Below are positions 53,586 through 62,339 of a stretch of 64,000 nucleotides of DNA, piece by piece (within the stretch, counting starts at the first letter, position 1; the number at the start of each line of letters is the position of its first letter). The notes beneath the pieces were generated by a model. It was not told the DNA's origin and made no database searches. It saw only the letters and a program-made list of their open reading frames with translations. The translations under genes and the position numbers were made by a program. Source of the DNA: Martinezella lusitana. GTDB lineage: Bacteria; Pseudomonadota; Alphaproteobacteria; Rhizobiales; Rhizobiaceae. The stretch covers positions 1 through 64,000 of the forward strand of contig NZ_JAFEVL010000078.1 of the NCBI RefSeq assembly GCF_016901135.1. The letters run 5' to 3'.

Positions 53586-54203
53586 ATGAAAATTCTGGCC
53601 GTTTGCACCGGAACCGCCGAAACACTTCCCGGCAGGAAAAGCAAGACCGGCATCAACAAGCATGCCGTGGGGGGTGGCGTCATGATTGATACGGAGGGTC
53701 TGATCGGCGACGCGATCTGCGATCGCCGGCATCATGGCGGCCGCGACCAGGCCGTCTATGTCGAGGGATCGCTGACGCTGGACTGGTGGGCTAGGGAATT
53801 GGGACATGCTCTTCAACCCGGCACCTTCGGTGAAAATCTTGTCATCCACGGGCTGGATAATTGCGAGGTTGCCGTCGGCGACAGGTTTATAGCCGGCGAT
53901 CTTGTTCTGGAGGTCACGTCGGCCCGCATTCCTTGCGCCACCTTTGCCGCGAAGATGGGCGATCCCAAATTCGTGAAACGCTATACCCGCGCCGGGCGTC
54001 CCGGCATCTATTGCCGTGTCCTGCAGGCCGGGATCGCTACGGCAGGCAATGCCGTGACCTACGTTCCCTATGCAGGTGTCCCTGTTTCCATGCCGGAAAT
54101 GATGGCGACGTTTGGCAAGCGGCTATCGCCGGAAGATCGGGCGCGTTATCTGGCAGCGCCTATTCACTATAAGCTGCGAACTGTGCTTGAGGGCGAGCTT
54201 TAG
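53586..54203 (+). CDS. MOSC-domain protein
   Basis: A 205-residue protein of the molybdenum-cofactor sulfurase C-terminal type (YiiM-like). Landmarks are GLIGDAICDRRHHGGRDQAVY, GTFGENLVIHGL and the conserved cysteine in SARIPCATFAAKM. MOSC proteins handle Moco-bound sulfur or N-hydroxylated substrates. It starts 57 bases from the divergent recR and is convergent with the LysE gene, two bases apart. Confidence 0.88.
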   Translation: MKILAVCTGTAETLPGRKSKTGINKHAVGGGVMIDTEGLIGDAICDRRHHGGRDQAVYVEGSLTLDWWARELGHALQPGTFGENLVIHGLDNCEVAVGDRFIAGDLVLEVTSARIPCATFAAKMGDPKFVKRYTRAGRPGIYCRVLQAGIATAGNAVTYVPYAGVPVSMPEMMATFGKRLSPEDRARYLAAPIHYKLRTVLEGEL

Positions 54204-54205
54204 GC

Positions 54206-54817
54206 TCACCGCATAGCAATCGCTACGGCAGCGCCCGCCATGGTGGCGGCGCTGGTGCGATTGGCGATGCGCACGGCGCGGCGGCTCTTGAGGAAGGTTC
54301 TCGCCTTCGCCGCAAGCATCGCCCAGGAAAGGTCGATGACAACAAGCACCACGAACATCGTCGCCACCAGCTCGGCCCATCCGGAAAGCGTGACGGCGTG
54401 AAGATCGATGATCGAGGGCAGCAGCGCCACATAGAACACCATGATCTTCGGATTGCCCATGGTGACGGTGAAGCCGGCGATGAAAAGTCGCGCCGATGAT
54501 TGTTCGTCCGGCAGTTGTTCTTCTGCCGTATCCGAAGCCGCAAACCACATCTTCCAGGCGAGGTAGAGAAGATAGGCGACACCGAGCCATTTGATGACCA
54601 CGAAGGCCCAATGGAAGGTTTCGGCGACGGTTGCCAGGCCCGCAACGGCGCAGGTCAGCCAAATCGCCTCGCCGAGCCACATGCCGGAGAGAAAGGGCAA
54701 GACATTGCGGGCGCCTTTGGTGAGCACGCGTGCCACAAGTGCTGCGATGTTCGGCCCCGGCGATCCAGCCGCGATGAACAGTGCACCGGAAAAAATAAGC
54801 AGCATCGACAGGCTCAT
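54206..54817 (-). CDS. LysE/RhtB-family amino acid exporter
   Basis: A 203-residue membrane protein with six predicted helices. The family motif GALFIAAGSPGPNIAALVAR follows the first helix and GFTVTMGNPKIMVFYVALLP is the second hallmark. It probably exports an amino acid or a toxic analogue. The start at 54817 avoids a longer polar N-terminus. The nearby Lrp-type gene could regulate it. Confidence 0.9.
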   Translation of the reverse strand: MSLSMLLIFSGALFIAAGSPGPNIAALVARVLTKGARNVLPFLSGMWLGEAIWLTCAVAGLATVAETFHWAFVVIKWLGVAYLLYLAWKMWFAASDTAEEQLPDEQSSARLFIAGFTVTMGNPKIMVFYVALLPSIIDLHAVTLSGWAELVATMFVVLVVIDLSWAMLAAKARTFLKSRRAVRIANRTSAATMAGAAVAIAMR

Positions 54818-54909
54818 CGCATTCTCTCCGATCGGGCAAGCCAGAGGATTTCTGGAAGACGCCAGAAATAGCACCCTGGCTGCCGTTTTCCAAATTCCCG
54901 ATTTAGCCT

Positions 54910-55446
54910 TTAGCCGAGCTGCGCGCGAAATCGCTCAAAGAGCGCCTTGCCATCAGGCCAATCGCCCAGTCCGGATGCGAAATTGATGTGACCGAGTGGC
55001 CCGACACTTACAAACTCGCTGCCCCAGATTTCGGCACTATCTCGGGAGTAATCGTAGGGGCCGTAAGGATCGTTGGTGCTGGTGACGAGCATGGACGGAA
55101 ACGGCAGTCGTTGCCGCGGCGGATTGGCAAAACTGCCGGCCTCAGTCAGATAGACCTCGCCGGTTGGATCCGGCGGCGCGACAAGGAAGGCGCCAAGGAT
55201 CGACGTTTTCTGGACCGGCGCCCAATGGGCGATCAGCTGGCAGGCAAGGCTATGGGCGAGCAGGATCGGCGGTGTTTTCGAGCTGGCGATTTCGCGGTCT
55301 AGCGCCGTGATCCAGTCCGTAAGGATCGGTCTGTCCCAGCTCGATGGCTGGAATCGTCGTATGTGCGGATCCTGCCGCTCCCACAGGGTTTGCCAATGAT
55401 CTCCGTCGGAGCCGCCAAGGCCCGGCAGCATGATGATGTCGCTCAT
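54910..55446 (-). CDS. RBBP9/YdeN-family serine hydrolase
   Basis: A 178-residue alpha/beta hydrolase. The N-terminus IIMLPGLGGSDGDHWQTLWE is the family signature; the nucleophile is in LLAHSLACQLIAHW, the acid in STNDPYGPYDYS and the histidine in GPLGHINFASGLG. Physiological substrates are unknown. It is divergent from the Lrp/AsnC gene, which may control it. Confidence 0.88.
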   Translation of the reverse strand: MSDIIMLPGLGGSDGDHWQTLWERQDPHIRRFQPSSWDRPILTDWITALDREIASSKTPPILLAHSLACQLIAHWAPVQKTSILGAFLVAPPDPTGEVYLTEAGSFANPPRQRLPFPSMLVTSTNDPYGPYDYSRDSAEIWGSEFVSVGPLGHINFASGLGDWPDGKALFERFRAQLG

Positions 55447-55556
55447 CTCTGTCCTCTCTCGCTGTTCGATGGAGAAAAACTGACATGCCGCTCTGGCAAT
55501 TGACATTGCAATCCATCGGATAAAATCTTCCCCAGCCGATGAATTGAAGGTGAAAG

Positions 55557-56033
55557 ATGGAAAGCGTCGAGAAGGAGTTGGATCCGACTGACATGTCGAT
55601 GATCGAGATCCTGCAGCAGGATGGAAGGATCTCGGTATCGGAACTCGGTCGCCGCGTCGGGCTTTCGCAGCCGGCGGCATCGGAGCGGTTGAAGCGACTG
55701 GAGGAGCGAGGCGTCATATCAGGCTACCGCGCCGTGGTCGATCCCGCCGCCGTTGGCCTCGGCATGATGGCGGTGATCCGGCTGCGCACGACGCATGAAC
55801 ATATCCGGCCCTGCCTGAAGCAGTTTTCGGACATGCCCGAGGTTATCGAGGTCCTGCGGCTGACGGGTGAGGATTGTTTCCTGCTCAAGGTTCTGGTGCC
55901 GACAGCGGCTAACCTTGAAACCATCGTCGATTCCATCGCCCGCCATGGCGCGGTGACGACGTCGCTGGTGCTGCGAAACGAGCCAGCGAAACCGATCGGC
56001 CGCGAATTGATCCGCAAGGCGACGGCCCGCTGA
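55557..56033 (+). CDS. Lrp/AsnC-family transcriptional regulator
   Basis: A 158-residue regulator with an N-terminal helix-turn-helix (DGRISVSELGRRVGLSQPAASERLKRLEERGVISGYRA split around residues 20-60) and a C-terminal RAM/ACT-like ligand domain (VLRLTGEDCFLLKVLVPTA). Its divergence from the hydrolase and closeness to a LysE exporter fit a role in sensing an amino acid. Confidence 0.9.
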   Translation: MESVEKELDPTDMSMIEILQQDGRISVSELGRRVGLSQPAASERLKRLEERGVISGYRAVVDPAAVGLGMMAVIRLRTTHEHIRPCLKQFSDMPEVIEVLRLTGEDCFLLKVLVPTAANLETIVDSIARHGAVTTSLVLRNEPAKPIGRELIRKATAR

Positions 56034-56055
56034 TTGTGCTTGCTGAGCGCCCGTC

Positions 56056-56379
56056 TCAGAACGGCAGCTTGAAACCGGGCGGGATCGGCAGGCCGGCTGT
56101 GAGTTCGCGAGTCTTTTCGGCGGTGATCGCCTCGGCCTTGTCCTGGGCATCCTTGTTGGCGGCGACGATCAGGTCTTCGAGGATCTCGACATCGTCTTCC
56201 TTGAAGAGCGACGGATCGATCTTGATGCCCAGCATCTGGCTCTTGCCGTTGACGGTGACGGTGACGAGGCCGCCGCCGGCCTTGCCTTCGACGCGAATGT
56301 CGGCGATTTCCGACTGCATCTTCTCCATCTTGGCCTGCATTTCCTTCACTTTGCCCATCATGCCCATGATGTCACGCAT
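56056..56379 (-). CDS. YbaB/EbfC-family nucleoid-associated protein
   Basis: A 107-residue DNA-binding protein, usual length. It starts MRDIMGMMGKVKEMQAKMEK and has the conserved VTVNGKSQMLGIKIDPSLF core. AAGGA is 9 bases from this ATG; a GTG two codons earlier would leave too short a gap. It follows dnaX, as is normal, but recR is displaced by the accessory block. Confidence 0.94.
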   Translation of the reverse strand: MRDIMGMMGKVKEMQAKMEKMQSEIADIRVEGKAGGGLVTVTVNGKSQMLGIKIDPSLFKEDDVEILEDLIVAANKDAQDKAEAITAEKTRELTAGLPIPPGFKLPF

Positions 56380-56487
56380 CGTCACTGGTCCTTCTTTTGC
56401 GTATTGTCAGCGTAATCGGCTAGGATGCGATGCGAAGGCCGCTCGAGGCGTCGAGCCCATGCGGTTCCGCTGCCGCCCTTCTTACCC

Positions 56488-58365
56488 CTAGAATTCTATG
56501 TCGTCGCCCGGCAGGATATCCCCGTCGACGGATTCGACGATGGCTGGAGCGGTTGTCTGCTCCTCTTCTTCTTCCGTCTCCGGCGCCCGCACGCGTACGT
56601 CGATGATCTTTGCACCGGGGAACTGCGACAGGATCGCCGCGACATCCGGGTCCTGCCGCGCATCGGCGACCCGTTGCTTCTGCGCATTCGCTTCGGCTTC
56701 CACCAGCGTCGGCTCGCCTTCGTCGCGGCTGAGGCTGACGATCCAGTGAATGCCGGTCCATTCCTTCAGCTTGACGGCAAGCTCGTTCAGCAGTGTGCCG
56801 GGAGCGCCTGATGTCAGGCTGACGTCGAGCCGGCCCGGCTCCAGCCTTACGGGGCGCACGAAGGTGCGCACCAGCACCTTCAGCTTCGGGTCACGCTTCT
56901 GGCCGGCAAGCTCGGCGATATCGGCCATCGAATTGATCGGCACGAGCGGCTTTGGCGTTTCGGTCGGCCTTGGCTCGATACGTCCAACAGGTTGCGAATC
57001 CGGCTGCGTATTCGGCACTGAGCGCAACATAGCGACCGGTGCCGGGGGCGCGGGTCGTGGCGCTGAGGTTTCGATGGCTCTCGCCATGGCGGTGCCCTGG
57101 TAGGAAACCGGTGTCCCGCCGCCGTTGCCGATGGGGGATGCAGACGGTGGGCGAGCACCGCCATTACCATCAGAAAATTCCACAAGCCTGCGCGCGGCAT
57201 CTTCCGGTGCGGGCAGATGCGCGGCATGCGCCAGCCGGATCAATACCATTTCGGCGGCACCGGCGGTCCGCGACGCGTTCTCGGTCTCGGCTATGCCCTT
57301 CAGAAGCATCTGCCAGATGCGCGACAGTGCCGTCACCGCCACGCCCTGCGCAAACTCCAAGGCTTTTATGCGCTCGACTTCGCTCAGCGACGGATCGTCG
57401 GCGGCATCGGGCACATATTTCAGGCGGGTGACGAGATGGGTGAAATCGGCAAGGTCGGTCAGCACGACGACGGGGTTGGCGCCGGCCTCGTACTGGCTGT
57501 TGAATTCAGCCAATGCGGCCGCGACATCACCTTTGGCGATGTGGCCGAAGAGATCGACGATGCGGGCACGGTCGGCAAGCCCCAGCATCGAGCGCACCGC
57601 ATCGGCTGCGACGAAACCGCTGCCGTGGGCGATCGCCTGGTCGAGCAGCGACAGGCCGTCGCGCGCCGAGCCTTCGGCGGCCCGGGCGATCATGGCGAGC
57701 GCTTCCGGCTCCACCTCGATGCCTTCCTTGCCGGCAATGGTGGTGAACAGTCCCACAAGATCGGACGCGCTGATGCGACGCAGGTCGAAGCGCTGGCAGC
57801 GCGACAGGACCGTGATCGGCACCTTGCGGATTTCTGTCGTGGCGAAGATGAATTTCACATGCTCGGGCGGCTCTTCCAGCGTCTTCAAGAGGCCGTTGAA
57901 GGCGGCCGTCGACAGCATGTGCACCTCGTCGATGATGTAGACCTTGTAGCGCGCCGATACCGGCCGATAGCGCACCTGCTCGATGATCTCTCTGATATCG
58001 TCGATACCCGTATGGGAAGCGGCGTCCATCTCGATGACGTCGACATGCCGGCCTTCCATGATCGCCTGGCAATGATCGCCGGGTTCGCGCAGATCGATCG
58101 TCGGGCGATCGATCGCTGATGTCTTGTAGTTGAGAGCGCGGGCAAGGATACGGGCTGTGGTCGTCTTGCCGACGCCACGCACGCCGGTCAGCATATAGGC
58201 CTGCGCGATGCGTCCGGTCTCGAACGCGTTGGTCAGTGTGCGAACCATCGGCTCCTGGCCGACCATAAGGTCCGTGAAGTCCTTGGGCCTGTACTTGCGG
58301 GCCAGCACCCGGTAACCGGTGCCGGTCGAGGCGGCATCTTTTGCTTGTCGCTCGCTGTCGCTCAT
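56488..58365 (-). CDS. dnaX: DNA polymerase III subunit gamma/tau
   Basis: A 625-residue clamp-loader ATPase. Walker A is MLTGVRGVGKTTTARILARA, Walker B IIDEVHMLSTAAFNGLLKTL, and sensor 1 FATTEIRKVPITVLSRCQRF. The zinc module that has four cysteines in E. coli is reduced to a single cysteine in REPGDHCQAIMEGRHVDVIE. C-terminal domains for polymerase binding follow a Pro-rich linker. No obvious A-rich slippery site was noticed, so a separate gamma form is uncertain. Confidence 0.95.
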   Translation of the reverse strand: MSDSERQAKDAASTGTGYRVLARKYRPKDFTDLMVGQEPMVRTLTNAFETGRIAQAYMLTGVRGVGKTTTARILARALNYKTSAIDRPTIDLREPGDHCQAIMEGRHVDVIEMDAASHTGIDDIREIIEQVRYRPVSARYKVYIIDEVHMLSTAAFNGLLKTLEEPPEHVKFIFATTEIRKVPITVLSRCQRFDLRRISASDLVGLFTTIAGKEGIEVEPEALAMIARAAEGSARDGLSLLDQAIAHGSGFVAADAVRSMLGLADRARIVDLFGHIAKGDVAAALAEFNSQYEAGANPVVVLTDLADFTHLVTRLKYVPDAADDPSLSEVERIKALEFAQGVAVTALSRIWQMLLKGIAETENASRTAGAAEMVLIRLAHAAHLPAPEDAARRLVEFSDGNGGARPPSASPIGNGGGTPVSYQGTAMARAIETSAPRPAPPAPVAMLRSVPNTQPDSQPVGRIEPRPTETPKPLVPINSMADIAELAGQKRDPKLKVLVRTFVRPVRLEPGRLDVSLTSGAPGTLLNELAVKLKEWTGIHWIVSLSRDEGEPTLVEAEANAQKQRVADARQDPDVAAILSQFPGAKIIDVRVRAPETEEEEEQTTAPAIVESVDGDILPGDDIEF

Positions 58366-58413
58366 CGCCCTGCTGTTGCCCGCAGAAAGCCGGGTCTTGC
58401 TTTCGGAAAGGGT

Positions 58414-58509
58414 GGGAGGCTGGCACGATGACCCGTGCCGGGCTCGTTAGGGCTGCTTCCTTCCGGACCTGACCCGGTTGGCGAGTGGCTCGTCCACCAC
58501 CAACCTCCC
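58414..58509 (-). ncRNA. ffs: Signal recognition particle RNA (small 4.5S type)
   Basis: A 96-base RNA on the minus strand. The universally conserved loop GGTCAGGTCCGGAAGGAAGC, followed by AGCCC, is exact. The 5' GGGAGGTTGG pairs with the 3' CCAGCCTCCC to close the stem. It lies 48 bases upstream of dnaX in the same direction, a frequent place in alphaproteobacteria. It binds Ffh for co-translational targeting. Confidence 0.95.
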
Positions 58510-58598
58510 GGATGCACATATCGGCAATATCGCCATCAAAAGCAAGCCAAGGTCAAAAAAAACTGCTAAACATTTGATAAAACAATGGAGGATGCCAC

Positions 58599-59009
58599 TT
58601 GAAAGACTTCGTTCTCGACGAGAGACTGGCGAATGACAGCGTTTCCGTCGTGATGACAGGCCTTTGCGACGTGCGTTTGATGAAGGATCGGCGTTGGCCG
58701 TGGCTTTTGCTGGTGCCCCGCCGGCCCGATAAATCGGAAATATTCGAGCTGACACCGCTCGACCAGATTTTGCTCACTTTCGAGACCGAGAAGGTCGCGA
58801 GCGCCCTGAAGACGCTGACCGGGGCGACAAAAATCAACGTCGGGGCTCTTGGAAATATCGTCCGTCAGCTGCATGTTCATGTGATTGCGCGGTTCGAAGG
58901 GGACGCGAACTGGCCCGGTCCGGTCTGGGGCCATGGCAAGGCGGAACCCTATTCGGACGAAGATATGAACAGCTTCATAGCCAAGTTGCGGGACACGCTT
59001 TCACAATGA
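58599..59009 (+). CDS. HIT-family hydrolase-like protein
   Basis: A 136-residue HIT-domain protein. The histidine triad region is RQLHVHVIARFEGDANWPGP, with the final position changed from His to Ala, as in several bacterial HIT branches. The start is TTG at 58599 with GGAGG seven bases before. Its stop overlaps the nudC start by four bases. Coupling to nudC suggests nucleotide house-cleaning. Confidence 0.87.
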   Translation: MKDFVLDERLANDSVSVVMTGLCDVRLMKDRRWPWLLLVPRRPDKSEIFELTPLDQILLTFETEKVASALKTLTGATKINVGALGNIVRQLHVHVIARFEGDANWPGPVWGHGKAEPYSDEDMNSFIAKLRDTLSQ

Positions 59010-59965
59010 GCCATTCCATCTTTTCGTCGGATGCGCCGCATCCGGAAGCCAGCAGTCTCACTGCCTTTGCGGAAAACCAGCTTAACCGGGATGCCGAGCA
59101 TCGCGACGAGGAATCGATCAAGCAGGCGCTTGCCAAAGAGGGCACGCATATCCTGGCCTTTGCCAAGGAGCAGCTGGTCTTGAAGCACGACGGCCAGGTG
59201 CTCGATCCGCTGTTTGCCCGCTACGAATTGCAGGAACTCGATCCGGATTGGGAGGCGGCCGTGCTGCTCGGCTACCGCAAGACCGGCGAGCCGCGGCTGG
59301 CCGTCCCGGTGCGCATCAATGCCGATGAGCTCGCCAGCCAGTACAAGCCGGCTGACATGCGCTCGCTCTGGCGCGACCTCTTACTGGAGGGCGAAATTCT
59401 CGGCGAGGCGGCGCAGGGCATGAGCCTCATCCGCTGGAACAGCGACAACCGCTTCTGCGGGCGGTGCGGCTCCGTCATGGAAAGCCGCATCGGCGGCTAC
59501 AAGCGGGTCTGTACGGCCTGCGAACACATGATCTTCCCGCGCACCGACCCGGTCGTCATCATGCTGACGGTCGATGAGGAACGGAATCGCTGCCTGCTCG
59601 GCCGCAGCCACCATTTTGCGCCGGGCATGTATTCCTGTCTGGCCGGTTTCGTCGAGCCGGGCGAGACCATCGAGAATGCCGTGCGCCGCGAGACGCACGA
59701 GGAATCCGGTATTCAAACCGGCCGCGTGCGCTATCATGCGTCACAGCCCTGGCCGATGCCGCACTCGCTGATGATCGGCTGCTATGCCGAGGCGAAGTCG
59801 ACGGAAATCCATATTGACGAGGCAGAGCTCGAGGACTGCCGCTGGTTCACGCCGGAAGAGACGCTCGCGATGCTCGATCGCGTCGCGGCCTCCGGCAACA
59901 CCTCCCCGCCCAAGGGCGCCATCGCCCATCGCCTGATGCGTGACTGGGTGGAATGGAAACGATAG
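59006..59965 (+). CDS. nudC: NAD(+) diphosphatase / NADH pyrophosphatase
   Basis: A 319-residue Nudix enzyme that cleaves NAD(H) to NMN and AMP and can remove NAD caps from RNA. A four-cysteine zinc ribbon (FCGRCGSVMES, then RVCTACEHMIFPRTDP) precedes the Nudix box GFVEPGETIENAVRRETHEE SG. The downstream SQPWPMPHSLMIGC is the NudC-specific SQPWPFP-like motif. Its start overlaps the HIT gene by four bases. Confidence 0.94.
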   Translation: MSHSIFSSDAPHPEASSLTAFAENQLNRDAEHRDEESIKQALAKEGTHILAFAKEQLVLKHDGQVLDPLFARYELQELDPDWEAAVLLGYRKTGEPRLAVPVRINADELASQYKPADMRSLWRDLLLEGEILGEAAQGMSLIRWNSDNRFCGRCGSVMESRIGGYKRVCTACEHMIFPRTDPVVIMLTVDEERNRCLLGRSHHFAPGMYSCLAGFVEPGETIENAVRRETHEESGIQTGRVRYHASQPWPMPHSLMIGCYAEAKSTEIHIDEAELEDCRWFTPEETLAMLDRVAASGNTSPPKGAIAHRLMRDWVEWKR

Positions 59966-59978
59966 GTCTTTACCTGCC

Positions 59979-60665
59979 ATGGCACGCTCGGAACGCTTGC
60001 TGACGCTGCTGCAGACGCTTAGGCGCTACCGCCGCCCGGTCAGCGGTGCTGTTCTGGCGGAGGAAACCAGCGTCAGCCTGCGCACGCTCTATCGCGATAT
60101 CGCGAGCCTCCAGTCGCAGGGCGCCATGATCGAGGGCGAGCCGGGCATCGGCTATGTTCTGAAACCCGGCTTCATGCTGCCGCCGATGATGTTTTCGCAG
60201 GACGAGATCGAGGCGCTAGTGCTGGGTTCCCGATGGGTGGCGCGTGCTACCGACGCGCGACTGGCGGCAGCGGGCGCGGATGCGCTTGCCAAGATCGCCG
60301 CGGTGCTGCCGGCCGAGATGCGCGACGAGGTCGATCAGGCAGCGGTGGTCGTCGCGACGCGCCGGATTACCGAGGACAGGACCGATCTTTCCCTCATGCG
60401 CAAGGCGATCCGCACGGAGCGCATGGTGCAGCTGACCTATGGCGATGTGAACGGCTCCATTTCGACCCGGCGCATCTGGCCCTTCGCGCTAGGCTATTTC
60501 GACAATTCGCGCATCATCATGGCGTGGTGTGAGCTGCGCCAGGATTTTCGTCATTTCCGCGCCGACCGTATCGTCGATTTCGCGGTTCTGGAGGCACGCT
60601 ATCCACGCCGCCGCGTCGCCTTGGCTAGGGAATGGCACGCCCGGGAGGGCGTCGTCCACGACTGA
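59979..60665 (+). CDS. YafY-type HTH/WYL-domain transcriptional regulator
   Basis: A 228-residue regulator. The DeoR-like helix-turn-helix is LLTLLQTLRRYRRPVSGAVL, with SLRTLYRDIASLQSQGAMI as recognition helix; the WYL domain follows (MVQLTYGDVNGSISTRRIWP, ALGYFDNSRIIMAWCELR). It starts 13 bases after nudC at an ATG with GATAGGT upstream. The ligand and targets are unknown. Confidence 0.88.
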   Translation: MARSERLLTLLQTLRRYRRPVSGAVLAEETSVSLRTLYRDIASLQSQGAMIEGEPGIGYVLKPGFMLPPMMFSQDEIEALVLGSRWVARATDARLAAAGADALAKIAAVLPAEMRDEVDQAAVVVATRRITEDRTDLSLMRKAIRTERMVQLTYGDVNGSISTRRIWPFALGYFDNSRIIMAWCELRQDFRHFRADRIVDFAVLEARYPRRRVALAREWHAREGVVHD

Positions 60666-60749
60666 CCTCGACACGCAACACTACTGCCAGAAACTGTCAG
60701 TAGGCTTGGCTATTATCGGCACCATCCAAGCAGGATGGGAGGACCGATC

Positions 60750-60986
60750 ATGGCAAGCAACGTTTTCATCACTACGAAACAAGCGCAGCGCGGTGGCGTC
60801 GAAGCCGGCAAGGGCAAAGATGTTTCAATATCCGCACCGCTGGCTCGCCTCTCGCAGATTGCGCTTGGCTATTTCACCCGTCGCTGGAACCGCCTCGATA
60901 TCGAGGAAATGCCGAATTCCGTGAAGCGCGATCTGGGCTTCCTCGACGGACACGCCCCTTACCGTGAGGAAGAGCGGATGCACTAA
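60750..60986 (+). CDS. Small DUF1127-like protein
   Basis: A 78-residue basic protein. The C-terminal RRWNRLDIEEMPNSVKRDLGF resembles the DUF1127 domain of short RNA- or phosphate-linked proteins of alphaproteobacteria. GGGAGGACCGATC before the ATG is a strong ribosome site and decides the start. It stands alone. Confidence 0.78.
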   Translation: MASNVFITTKQAQRGGVEAGKGKDVSISAPLARLSQIALGYFTRRWNRLDIEEMPNSVKRDLGFLDGHAPYREEERMH

Positions 60987-61105
60987 TCGCACCGCCAACT
61001 CACAGCCTAACTTCCGACAACTAGCCTTCCGCCGGCAAGCTTCGCCCAGCCCGCCGGACCGCATATGCCTGCCCTCATATCCCTTAAAACCAAAGGAATA
61101 TCCCA

Positions 61106-61474
61106 ATGACCAACCCCAACCTCATCATCTTCTATGTCAAGGATCCTGCCGAGAGCACGCCGTTCTATCGCGACCTGTTCGGTCACGAGCCGGCCTTCGC
61201 CTCGCCGAATTTCGTGGCTTTCTCGCTCAACAACGGCTTGAGCCTTGGCCTGTGGCGTCGCAGCAGCGTCGAACCGCAGCCCTCCGCCATCGGCAATCGC
61301 GGCGAACTGGGCTTCATGGTCGAAGGCGCAGGCGCCGTCGAACAGCACTACAAGGATTGGAAGGCACGTGGCCTGCCGATCGCGCAAGAATTGACGACGA
61401 TGGATTTCGGCCCGACCTTCGTCGTGCTCGATCCCGACGGTCATCGCCTTCGTGTCTGTGAGCCGGATAAGTAA
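61106..61474 (+). CDS. Glyoxalase/VOC-superfamily protein
   Basis: A 122-residue protein with one vicinal-oxygen-chelate domain: NLIIFYVKDPAESTPFYRDL at the start and FVVLDPDGHRLRVCEPDK at the end. Such proteins bind a metal or a drug as dimers; the exact reaction cannot be told. AAAGGAATATCCC precedes the ATG. Confidence 0.85.
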   Translation: MTNPNLIIFYVKDPAESTPFYRDLFGHEPAFASPNFVAFSLNNGLSLGLWRRSSVEPQPSAIGNRGELGFMVEGAGAVEQHYKDWKARGLPIAQELTTMDFGPTFVVLDPDGHRLRVCEPDK

Positions 61475-61493
61475 GCCGCCAGGCATGTGGCTT

Positions 61494-61632
61494 GCCCCTC
61501 ACCCTAGCCCTCTCACCGCTCGCGGGGAGAGGGGACGACAGCGAACCCTCGCCGAGCGCTGTGATGGAAGGAAGGCTGTGGATGCACCTATCCCCTTCTC
61601 CCCGCGAGCGGGGAGAAGGTGGCCGACAGGCC
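61494..61632. repeat. Palindromic repeat block of the CCTCTCCCCG family
   Basis: Starts GCCCCTCACCCTAGCCCTCT, as at 40236, and includes the perfect hairpin CCTTCTCCCCGC (61594-61605) / GCGGGGAGAAGG (61608-61619). It lies between two VOC genes. It looks like a more diverged copy of the 40236-40381 cassette. Confidence 0.7.
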
Positions 61633-61723
61633 GGATGAGGAGCAAATCGTCCATCATTCGAGTTGACTTGCGGCATTCGCGGAAGAGACTGATCGATAAC
61701 CCAGAGAGCCACCGGAGGCGCAA

Positions 61724-62122
61724 TTGCTGCATCATATTTCATTCGGTGTCACAGATATCGAGAAAGCCGCTGCATTCTATGACGCAGCGTTTGCGCCGCT
61801 TGGCTATGTGCGGGTTTGGGAAGATCTAGACCCAGGCAATCCCGACCAAGCGATCGGATATGGCCCAGCAGGCGGCGGCGACAAGTTCGCCATCAAATTG
61901 CGGGGCAAGGACGCCCGAGCTCCCGGCTCCGGCTTTCATCTCGCCTTTGCCGCACCAGGCCGCGAAGCAGTTTCCTCGTTCCATAAGGCTGCGCTGGCTC
62001 ACGGCGGCGTAGACAATGGGGCGCCGGGTCTTCGGCCTCACTATGGCCCGAATTATTTTGCCGCCTTCGTCATCGATCCGGACGGCCATCGCATTGAGGT
62101 CGTTACCAAGGCTGCGGAATAG
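61724..62122 (+). CDS. Glyoxalase/VOC-superfamily protein
   Basis: A 132-residue VOC-domain protein (LLHHISFGVTDIEKAAAFYD after a TTG start, and ending FAAFVIDPDGHRIEVVTKAA). The TTG at 61724 is supported by GGAGG five bases upstream. Histidine and glutamate positions that bind metal in this family are kept. It is convergent with pheA across a MITE-like element. Confidence 0.86.
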   Translation: MLHHISFGVTDIEKAAAFYDAAFAPLGYVRVWEDLDPGNPDQAIGYGPAGGGDKFAIKLRGKDARAPGSGFHLAFAAPGREAVSSFHKAALAHGGVDNGAPGLRPHYGPNYFAAFVIDPDGHRIEVVTKAAE

Positions 62123-62157
62123 CTGACGGGTGGAAGCGCAGCGGTATCGCCACCCGC

Positions 62158-62318
62158 CCTCGTGGTTCGAGGCTGCAGCCCCTTCGACAGGCTCAGGGTG
62201 CTTTCGCATCTCACCATGAGGGCTGGTCTTTTGTGCCGCCACAGAAGGCACTCCACCTCATGGTGAGGTGCACTGCCGTGGGAGCGGAGCGAAAACGGTG
62301 GTGCCTCGAACCACGAGG
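62158..62318. mobile_element. MITE-like 161-base element with nested inverted repeats
   Basis: Perfect 16-base terminal inverted repeats CCTCGTGGTTCGAGGC (62158-62173) and GCCTCGAACCACGAGG (62303-62318). Inside is a second perfect pair, CTCACCATGAGG (62210-62221) and CCTCATGGTGAG (62256-62267). The internal CCCTTCGACAGGCTCAGGG is a sequence I recall as widely dispersed in bacterial genomes. There is no reading frame of note. It lies between convergent genes. Confidence 0.65.
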
Positions 62319-62339
62319 TGGCCTCCGACACGATCGGAC

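Noticed and set aside
56488..58365. Programmed frameshift making a short gamma form of DnaX
   Set aside because: I noticed no A-rich slippery heptamer with a following stem in this GC-rich gene, so it is not claimed.
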